From: Rhabdophis nuchalis
Taxonomy: Eukaryota; Chordata; Lepidosauria; Squamata; Natricidae
DNA: 64,000 nt
Direction: 5' to 3'
Assembly: GCA_039707465.1 (NCBI GenBank)
Contig: CM077644.1
Span: forward strand, 217,191,462-217,255,461
Made by a program: the position numbers and the translations under genes. The notes beneath the pieces were generated by a model. The model was not told where the DNA came from. It searched no databases and saw nothing but the letters and a program-made list of their open reading frames with translations. Of this stretch, positions 61,501 through 64,000 are shown piece after piece. Positions within the stretch are counted from its first letter, which is position 1, and each line of letters begins with the position of its first letter.

Positions 61501-63131
61501 GGCTGATTAAATACGGCTACGAAGATGTTTCGCAGAATTCTAATTGAACATAAGAAGTGACTATCAAAAACTGGGAAGTGCTGTTCAGAGGTGGTATTCA
61601 GCAGGTTCTGACTAGTTCCGGAGAACCAATAGCATAAATTTTGAGTAGTTCGGAGAACCGGTATAAATCCACCTCTGACTGGTCCCGCCCCCATCTATTC
61701 TCTGCCTCCTGAGTCCCAGCTGATCGGGAGGGAATGGAGATTTTGCAGTATCCTTCCCCTGGAATGGGGTGGGAATGGAGATTTTGCAGTGTCCTTCCCC
61801 TGCCATGCCCACCAAGCCACGCCCACCAAGCCATACCCACAGAACCGCTAGTAAAAAAAATTTGAATCCCACCACTGGTGCTGTTGGAAAAATAGCAAAT
61901 GGTATCTGATTCGTTATGCAAAACGAATATATGTCAAAAGAAGCAAAATGTATGTTTATAAGAGTGCTACTGCCTACTTTGGTATATGGAAGAGTACGCT
62001 AAAAGACTCTAAAAGTCGAATGCAGTCAGAATCGGGTATTTAAGAATGAGTGGGAAATAAGAAGACATAGGATCAAGAATGAGTCTGGACTGAAGGCAAA
62101 AGTGGAATGCATGAAGGAGGAATGAATGGACCGAGGGCACAAGAAAGACCAACAAAGTCCTGGATGGATGAAGTGGATGAGATCCACGGAAAAAAGAAAG
62201 GCGAGAAGTTCAAAGAACAGAAACTGGTATATGAGTTGAACGTGAAGGAAGCAAGAATAGAAAAGTGTGATAAGACATAGTGAATGGTGTTGGCGTAAAC
62301 TTGTTTTAGTTCTGTTTCCTTTTATTTGTTATTAACTCATGCCTTTAAATGTGTTTGGTTTGCTGTTGTGCTATGCATAACATTATCTTGAAAGAGAACA
62401 GCATGATGGATATTGCTGTTGGTTTTATACTGTTGAATGTGATTTTATACTGTTTTATTGGTTGTAAGCCATCCTGATGTTTTAAGATGGGCAACTACAT
62501 ATATACATTTAATTAATGAATTAATTATACAGGTATGTATGTAGGAGGTAGATAACAGATTAACAACTAGAAGACAGTCAGTTAGAAAACATGATCTGAT
62601 CATTAATAGTTATAAGCCCCTTGACAAGTTGAAATGTCTCTACAAGTATTTTGTGATTCTTCTTCCTTCCTTTTTCTAAAAAAACTTTTTATAAGTAAAT
62701 GAAGATAACTTATCATAATTAAAATATAAACATTCCCTCCTCTCTTTTGGTCAAATGCAATATGTCTCTTATAGCATTGAATTTCAAAATAAAGGCTTAC
62801 CATTCAAAGCCTTTCAGTGGTCAATTTTGCTTCAAGTGATGATAGTATATTTCACCTTTCATAATGTTTATTAATCATAGAGATAAGCAGAAACAAATTC
62901 AAAATGTCTTCTTGCGAACTCTCCCCCCCCCCCTCTCAAATTCAGATAAAATATCCAGAATCGGACATAGATGCTATTTTGCCATTGCCATCGTTTTCTC
63001 CTCAAATCAGCACTGATGAGTTTGAACACCAAAAAACAACTTGTCGTCAAGGGCCACTGGCAAATTTGTTGGAAGAAATCACAATGAATATGGAAATGTC
63101 CATCAAAGAGAAGAAGAAAAGGCTGAAACGG
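31505..63131 (+). CDS. DEPDC1B: DEPDC1B, DEP and RhoGAP-like domain protein (10 coding exons, 3' end outside window)
   Basis: DEPDC1B links Rho signalling and focal-adhesion disassembly to mitotic entry. Coding exons are 31505-31552, 36142-36407, 42287-42419, 42861-42988, 45604-45734, 46572-46619, 48694-48834, 53693-53859, 54424-54600 and 62946-63131. They total 1,425 nt, 475 codons, all in phase with GT/AG borders. The protein opens [16 protein letters not shown]. The DEP domain (about residues 20-108) contains [19 protein letters not shown] and the conserved EAVEWL helix. A RhoGAP-like domain spans about 200-393. A lysine-rich helix (KEKKKRLKR) ends exon 10. Human DEPDC1B has 529 residues, so about 54 residues in one terminal exon should lie to the right. 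The family's GAP domain is regarded as lacking the arginine finger. Paralogue DEPDC1 is less likely because it is much longer. Confidence 0.95.
31553..32545. other. DEPDC1B intron 1, short tandem repeat only
   Basis: A tandem of a roughly 27-bp unit, acgatttaaaatgggattgg, lies at about 31990-32090. Nothing else recognised. Confidence 0.5.
32554..32745. mobile_element. hAT-type MITE, 192 bp
   Basis: Ends CAGGGGTCTCAAACTC and GAATGAGACCTCTG. The duplication is gcttagac (32546-32553) against gcttagat (32746-32753). Confidence 0.9.
32754..34070. other. DEPDC1B intron 1, no feature seen
   Basis: Ordinary intron. No recognisable element or exon. Confidence 0.5.
34071..34462. mobile_element. Mariner-like non-autonomous element, 392 bp
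   Basis: Ends CAGGTAGTCCTTGACTTACG and AAGTTGAGGACTGTCTA, flanked by TA on both sides. Internal motifs (gttaagtgaatc, cataaat) are shared with 16670, 46915 and 63509. Confidence 0.85.
34748..34995 (-). mobile_element. (AAT)n with adjoining retroelement-like 3' end
   Basis: Pure aat repeat at 34750-34819, followed by ctttattgtcattgtacta. Reversed, this reads as a retroelement 3' end (acaatgacaataaag then ATT repeats). Family uncertain. Confidence 0.6.
35230..35395 (-). mobile_element. tRNA-derived SINE, 5'-truncated
   Basis: The reverse strand carries the aaaatgaggacccagatt middle and the gctattgctattttaat tail. The tRNA-like head is missing. Confidence 0.82.
35396..36141. other. DEPDC1B intron 1 end, no feature seen
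   Basis: Plain intron leading to the exon 2 acceptor. Confidence 0.5.
36142..36407 (+). CDS. DEPDC1B: DEPDC1B coding exon 2 (DEP domain)
   Basis: The acceptor is cttttcag|tggaat and the donor is tatatag|gtaaat. It has 88 codons plus two bases (residues 17-105) and carries almost the whole DEP domain: [49 protein letters not shown] and the closing [14 protein letters not shown]. Confidence 0.95.
36540..36910. mobile_element. Old mariner-like element, diverged
   Basis: gagccgccatttaacaactg, then the gatcacatgatccc and cacctgaatcatgatca motifs follow the order seen in the younger copies. Ends decayed. Confidence 0.55.
37290..38800 (+). pseudogene. Decayed Ty3/Gypsy retrotransposon pol (protease, RT, RNase H)
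   Basis: There are several stops and frameshifts, but the domain order is clear. A retropepsin-like [11 protein letters not shown] is at about 37305 (the family has D-S/T-G-A). [16 protein letters not shown] follows at about 37470. A linker with [12 protein letters not shown] is at 37679. [14 protein letters not shown], then [11 protein letters not shown] at 38156-38188 (the family usually has YLDDILIYS, so the second catalytic Asp reads Gly here), then [10 protein letters not shown]. The RNase H region shows [12 protein letters not shown] (about 38555) and [15 protein letters not shown] (about 38707). It sits inside DEPDC1B intron 2, same strand. Integrase was not recognised. It cannot encode a functional protein. 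Confidence 0.82.
39123..39500. mobile_element. Possible LTR remnant (low confidence)
   Basis: Begins TGTTCCATGTTCAAG. It has TTTATT near its left end, so a polyadenylation signal would lie on the - strand. No partner LTR or target duplication found, and the link to the pol relic just upstream is unproven. Confidence 0.3.
39943..40455 (+). mobile_element. LINE (L2/CR1 group), 3' fragment
   Basis: Encodes the RT tail ([20 protein letters not shown], then [20 protein letters not shown]) then the gccgccctgggtcc 3' UTR and (AAAT)n tail. A 14-bp motif (gtctttcgggtgcg) is doubled at its start. Confidence 0.88.
40538..40844. mobile_element. hAT-type MITE, 307 bp
   Basis: Starts CAGGCATTAATAAACTT and ends TTGAGTTTGATACCCCTT. 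atctaagc is duplicated at 40530-40537 and 40845-40852. The right terminus has lost the usual CTG. Confidence 0.85.
40853..40950. mobile_element. hAT-type MITE, 98 bp, adjacent to the previous one
   Basis: Ends CATTGTTTCTCAAATTTGG and CCAAGTTTGAGAAACACTG. Flanks are atctaagc (40845-40852, shared with the neighbour) and atctaaac (40951-40958). Confidence 0.85.
41277..41335 (+). mobile_element. Very short LINE (L2/CR1 group) tail
   Basis: gcccgccctgggtcc then gggcgggatacaaa and AAAT repeats, the final 60 bases of the LINE only. Confidence 0.8.
41336..42286. other. DEPDC1B intron 2 end, no feature seen
   Basis: AT-rich intron with no recognised element. Confidence 0.5.
42287..42419 (+). CDS. 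DEPDC1B: DEPDC1B coding exon 3
   Basis: The acceptor is attttag|gtttcc and the donor is acattg|gtaaga. It encodes residues 105-149, a proline/lysine-rich linker beginning [15 protein letters not shown] that joins the DEP and GAP-like regions. Confidence 0.93.
42534..42664. mobile_element. Foldback-family fragment
   Basis: gattctcagtcatccaggtc then gttccaaaggtggctttt and cttgaagacatttcatc match, in reverse, the tail and arm of 12787-13004. Confidence 0.7.
42861..42988 (+). CDS. DEPDC1B: DEPDC1B coding exon 4
   Basis: The acceptor is gctacag|aattct and the donor is tcata|gtaagc. It encodes residues 150-192, including [19 protein letters not shown] and [14 protein letters not shown], strongly conserved with mammals. 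Confidence 0.95.
43470..43665 (+). mobile_element. CR1-L3-type LINE 3' end with (ATTCT)n tail
   Basis: ttgcctccagaagttgtgaa, gttggactagaagacc and aaggtcccttccaactctg run into four ATTCT units (about 43642-43662). CR1-L3 ends followed by ATTCT microsatellites are a known snake feature. Confidence 0.85.
43666..44430 (-). mobile_element. Old L2/CR1-group LINE relic
   Basis: Follows the order of the younger LINEs on the - strand: the gagagctttaaagataa block at 44130, then gtgtcatcagcatattgatg at 44342 (the YADD region in the young copies). It is heavily diverged. Confidence 0.65.
44570..44842. mobile_element. hAT-type MITE, 273 bp
   Basis: Ends CAGGGGTCCCCAACCT and AGGTTGGGGAACTCTG. The duplication is ctgtaact (44562-44569) against ctgtaagt (44843-44850). 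Same TIR family as 700-1034. Confidence 0.9.
44950..45275. mobile_element. Old mariner-like element, diverged
   Basis: ttgctaaatgaatcatgtgg and cttatgaaagactgg then catggctgcatggg and aattgaggactacatat follow the family order. Confidence 0.6.
45604..45734 (+). CDS. DEPDC1B: DEPDC1B coding exon 5
   Basis: The acceptor is cttctatag|cttgca and the donor is tcaa|gtaagt. It encodes residues 192-236 ([20 protein letters not shown] onward), the start of the RhoGAP-like domain. A LINE 3' fragment begins about ten bases after the donor. Confidence 0.94.
45744..46038 (+). mobile_element. LINE (L2/CR1 group) 3' fragment just after the DEPDC1B exon 5 donor
   Basis: ctctggaacgacctaccccc starts about ten bases downstream of the intron 5 donor and continues to the standard 3' UTR and AAAT tail. 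Confidence 0.88.
46572..46619 (+). CDS. DEPDC1B: DEPDC1B coding exon 6
   Basis: A 48-nt exon with acceptor gatgcag|aagaag and donor gaact|gtgagt. It encodes [15 protein letters not shown] (residues 237-251) between two split codons. Confidence 0.93.
46915..47277 (-). mobile_element. Mariner-like non-autonomous element, 363 bp
   Basis: Ends CAGGTTCTCGACTTAC and AAGTTGAGGTCTACCTG with TA at 46913-46914 and 47278-47279. Internal order is the reverse of 34071-34462. Confidence 0.88.
47393..47667 (+). mobile_element. CR1-L3-type LINE 3' end
   Basis: Coding remnant [20 protein letters not shown] then cctccaaggtcccttccaac and ATTCT-like tail. Confidence 0.85.
47668..48329. other. DEPDC1B intron 6, no feature seen
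   Basis: Nothing recognised. Confidence 0.5.
48330..48590 (+). mobile_element. Old LINE 3' end (L2-like)
   Basis: gtaagccactcagagtcag then gggcagctatactttaata and AAAT repeats, typical of L2-like 3' ends. Confidence 0.6.
48694..48834 (+). CDS. DEPDC1B: DEPDC1B coding exon 7
   Basis: The acceptor is catttag|ggccca and the donor is gctgg|gtaagt. It encodes residues 252-299, including [20 protein letters not shown], the GAP-like core (ADYY..L.EPLLTF) that in active RhoGAPs forms helices near the GTPase interface. Confidence 0.95.
49180..50000 (+). mobile_element. Old L2/CR1-group LINE relic (RT region)
   Basis: With stops and frameshifts, the + strand matches the young LINEs: [10 protein letters not shown], then [13 protein letters not shown], then [18 protein letters not shown] (young copies [18 protein letters not shown]), then YHKY in place of YHLYADD. 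Confidence 0.72.
50671..50975. repeat. GC-rich insert between two 36-42-bp direct repeats
   Basis: tctaagtggtacatgcagca..ttcaagggat (50671-50706) recurs as tctaattggtacatgcagca..ttcaagggat (50934-50975). Between them, 50707-50933 is CpG-rich and ends ggaacccaccactg, like the right end of a hAT MITE of the 9989 family. Confidence 0.75.
50976..51599. other. DEPDC1B intron 7, no feature seen
   Basis: Nothing recognised. Confidence 0.5.
51600..52560 (-). pseudogene. Tc1/mariner-type transposon relic
   Basis: On the - strand about 52190-52260 encodes [18 protein letters not shown], the transposase segment around the second catalytic Asp, followed by GGSI at about 52165. gtcattgtcttgctcatgac is at 51940. 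Stops and deletions remove function. A 60-bp LINE tail is inserted at about 52003-52061. Terminal repeats were not identified, so the ends are approximate. Confidence 0.7.
52003..52061 (+). mobile_element. LINE (L2/CR1 group) tail nested in the Tc1-like relic
   Basis: ggatcccggaagggagaagg gives the 3' UTR signature, followed by ATA and (AAT)n. Confidence 0.7.
52561..53692. other. DEPDC1B intron 7 end, no feature seen
   Basis: AT-rich intron, nothing recognised. Confidence 0.5.
53693..53859 (+). CDS. DEPDC1B: DEPDC1B coding exon 8
   Basis: The acceptor is gatccag|gaatct and the donor is gcaatg|gtgtgt (non-consensus gtgtgt). It encodes residues 299-354, including [17 protein letters not shown], the conserved LP..NR..L..L helix of RhoGAP folds. 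Confidence 0.93.
54424..54600 (+). CDS. DEPDC1B: DEPDC1B coding exon 9
   Basis: The acceptor is tgtttcag|atggtt and the donor is gtccag|gtgagc. It has 59 codons (residues 355-413) including [20 protein letters not shown] and [12 protein letters not shown], the end of the GAP-like domain. Confidence 0.95.
54601..55550. other. DEPDC1B intron 9 start, no feature seen
   Basis: Plain intron with a G run at 55183-55192. Confidence 0.5.
55553..59040 (-). mobile_element. LINE-B: long L2/CR1-group non-LTR retrotransposon
   Basis: (AAT)n at 55553-55580 marks the 3' end, then the same 3' UTR as LINE-A. The coding body runs from 59011 leftwards. It may extend through a CpG-rich, CT-rich leader to about 59840. 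It is very similar to LINE-A along its shared length and lies in DEPDC1B intron 9, opposite to the gene. Confidence 0.94.
55760..59011 (-). pseudogene. LINE-B ORF2, one premature stop
   Basis: From 59011 the frame runs 929 codons to a TGA ending at 56222. It then continues in the same frame for eight codons and 145 more to 55760, so 1,083 sense positions with one internal stop. Domains from the N-terminus are a basic leader, EEP endonuclease ([48 protein letters not shown]) and RT ([62 protein letters not shown]). The stop lies where LINE-A has Arg CGA, so a CpG C-to-T change explains it. Confidence 0.93.
59041..59838 (-). other. Probable LINE-B 5' leader or adjoining GC-rich repeat with hairpins
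   Basis: G run at 59097-59110, CT-rich tract at about 59385-59660 and two strong hairpins: 59718-59744 (9-bp arms ccgcacgac/gtcgtgcgg) and 59803-59838 (tccgcgtcccgg/ccgggacgcgga with further pairing inside). LINE-A lacks this part, so it could instead be a separate repeat. Confidence 0.5.
60092..61293 (-). mobile_element. Solo LTR, about 1.2 kb
   Basis: On the - strand it starts TGTCAGTCCTGACTGTACC and ends ..GGGACCTTACA. AATAAA lies 85-90 bases from its end (60177-60182 on the + strand as TTTATT), giving a normal U3-R-U5 order. No internal region or second LTR follows within the window. The flanks catac and catta are not a clean target duplication. Confidence 0.65.
61586..61876 (-). mobile_element. 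hAT-type MITE, 291 bp
   Basis: Ends CAGAGGTGGTATTCAGCAGG and AATCCCACCACTG. The perfect duplication gtgctgtt is at 61578-61585 and 61877-61884. It is the reverse orientation of the family at 5691, 6983 and 7933. Confidence 0.93.
61950..62290 (+). mobile_element. Probable retroelement fragment, family unclear
   Basis: The + strand gives [12 protein letters not shown] and further on [17 protein letters not shown], resembling the RT tail of RTE-like elements (TLLYGSE.., RVRNE). It is short and broken. Confidence 0.4.
62291..62520 (+). mobile_element. Old LINE/SINE-type 3' end
   Basis: gttgtaagccatcctgatg then gatgggcaactacatatata and AATTAAT, a decayed form of the 'gtaagccgccctgag' tail. Confidence 0.5.
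62521..62945. other. DEPDC1B intron 9 end, no feature seen
   Basis: AT-rich intron ending in a run of ten C about 20 bases before the exon 10 acceptor. Confidence 0.5.
62946..63131 (+). CDS. DEPDC1B: DEPDC1B coding exon 10
   Basis: The acceptor follows an uninterrupted C run (aaattcag|ataaaa) and the donor is aaacgg|gtaaat. It has 62 codons (residues 414-475) starting [17 protein letters not shown] and ending in a Lys-rich coiled segment, KEKKKRLKR. It is less conserved than exons 8-9. One more coding exon is expected downstream. Confidence 0.92.
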
Positions 63132-63508
63132 GTAAATGAAATTGTTGAATTTTATTTACAATTTTTCTCTTCATTTTTGCGGAAACATTTAAGTAATTGC
63201 CTTTTTATAGATGTTGGAAAATGGATTCATGTTGGTTTTTTAAAATTTATATTTATTCATTATTTTTATTTATCAAAAGTACATGGTTCCCATTTCATGG
63301 AAAGTTCCTCTGAGCAATATACAACAATAATAAAAATAATAAATGTAACAATATAAAATAATAATTTTAATAATAGTTATGAAAAATCATTACACACTAT
63401 AAAAGCAGAACCAAACCAGAAAAGAAAATAATAGAGGAATGTGAAAAATAATGGAACAACCACACAAGTTGATCCATCCTTAGGGTCCTCAAGAATAGTG
63501 GCACTCTA

Positions 63509-63661
63509 CAAGTAGTTCTCGATATACAACAGTTCATTTAGTGGCCATTCGAAGTTACAAAAGGAAAGGTCATAAAGTGAGATAAAACTCACTTAGCAAA
63601 TGTCTCACTTTAGCAATAGAAATTTTGGGCTCAATGGTGGTCATAAGTTGAGGACTACCTG
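63509..63661. mobile_element. Mariner-like non-autonomous element, internally deleted
   Basis: Ends CAAGTAGTTCTCGATATAC and AAGTTGAGGACTACCTG. Only about 153 bp remain of the roughly 390-bp unit. Confidence 0.8.
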
Positions 63662-64000
63662 TCTACTGACTTTTCAACCAGCTTGAGCTGTTAGAGCAGG
63701 GTACAGTCAACAAAATGCTAAATATACTAATAAATTTCAAGACATGAAACCAAACAAAGAATAAGAATGAATGAAATAGATGTGTTTTGGGTCTCCTGCA
63801 AAGGAAGAGATGGTGGATACCAAATATAATTTGTTATCTTCTTTGCCATTAGCTTCTAGAGAAAAAGCAAGTTGTAAATTCTGAGCCATTTTTTTTAATA
63901 TGCAAATATAAACAAACAAATATGTTGACACATTCAAGACTGAATATAACCAAGGTTTAGATCATTGCTACTAAATCTGACCAGCTGACAAATGGTTGAA
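63662..64000. other. DEPDC1B intron 10 start, no feature seen
   Basis: Plain intron to the window edge. Confidence 0.5.

Overview
The window is vertebrate nuclear DNA, most likely from a squamate reptile and probably a snake. Both protein-coding genes are split by introns with GT/AG borders. The repeat content is squamate-like: CR1/L2-group LINEs with AAT or AATA tails, ATTCT-tailed CR1-L3 ends of the type described from snakes, tRNA-derived SINEs, a BovB-like 3' end, and many short hAT elements with 8-bp target-site duplications. Nothing prokaryotic is present.

Two host genes lie head-to-tail on the + strand. ELOVL7 (very-long-chain fatty acid elongase 7) has its complete coding sequence here, in seven coding exons between 369 and 28429. 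The exons sum to 843 nt, 281 codons, and every junction keeps frame. DEPDC1B (DEP domain plus RhoGAP-like domain, a mitotic and adhesion regulator) begins at 31505. Ten coding exons (475 codons) are present up to 63131 and the last coding exon lies beyond the right edge. The same gene pair is adjacent in mammals, so this is conserved synteny. Here only about 3.1 kb separates the ELOVL7 stop from the DEPDC1B start, and nearly half of that is one hAT-type insertion. The DEPDC1B 5' flank has five CCAAT/ATTGG boxes and a CHR-like hexamer, the architecture expected of a G2/M gene.

Introns and spacer are dense in transposons. Two long, closely similar L2/CR1-group LINEs lie in the same orientation (- strand) about 36 kb apart (19427-22890 and 55553-59040 or beyond). 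The left copy carries a frameshift in a C run; the right copy has a 1,083-codon frame broken by a single stop. A decayed Ty3/Gypsy pol (37.3-38.8 kb), a Tc1-like relic (51.6-52.55 kb), a solo LTR (60.1-61.3 kb), two large GC-rich hAT-type elements (13.1-14.3 and 29.0-30.4 kb) and at least a dozen small hAT MITEs are also present. Structural oddities include a mosaic intralocus duplication in ELOVL7 intron 3, a higher-order minisatellite, 204-bp and 135-bp foldbacks, and one 8-bp hAT target reused by several insertions.

I found no new multi-gene system. The most interesting items are genome-structural: reuse of one hAT target, large palindromic elements, near-intact LINEs flanking exons of both genes, and the Gypsy relic, whose frames are too broken to appear as long ORFs.
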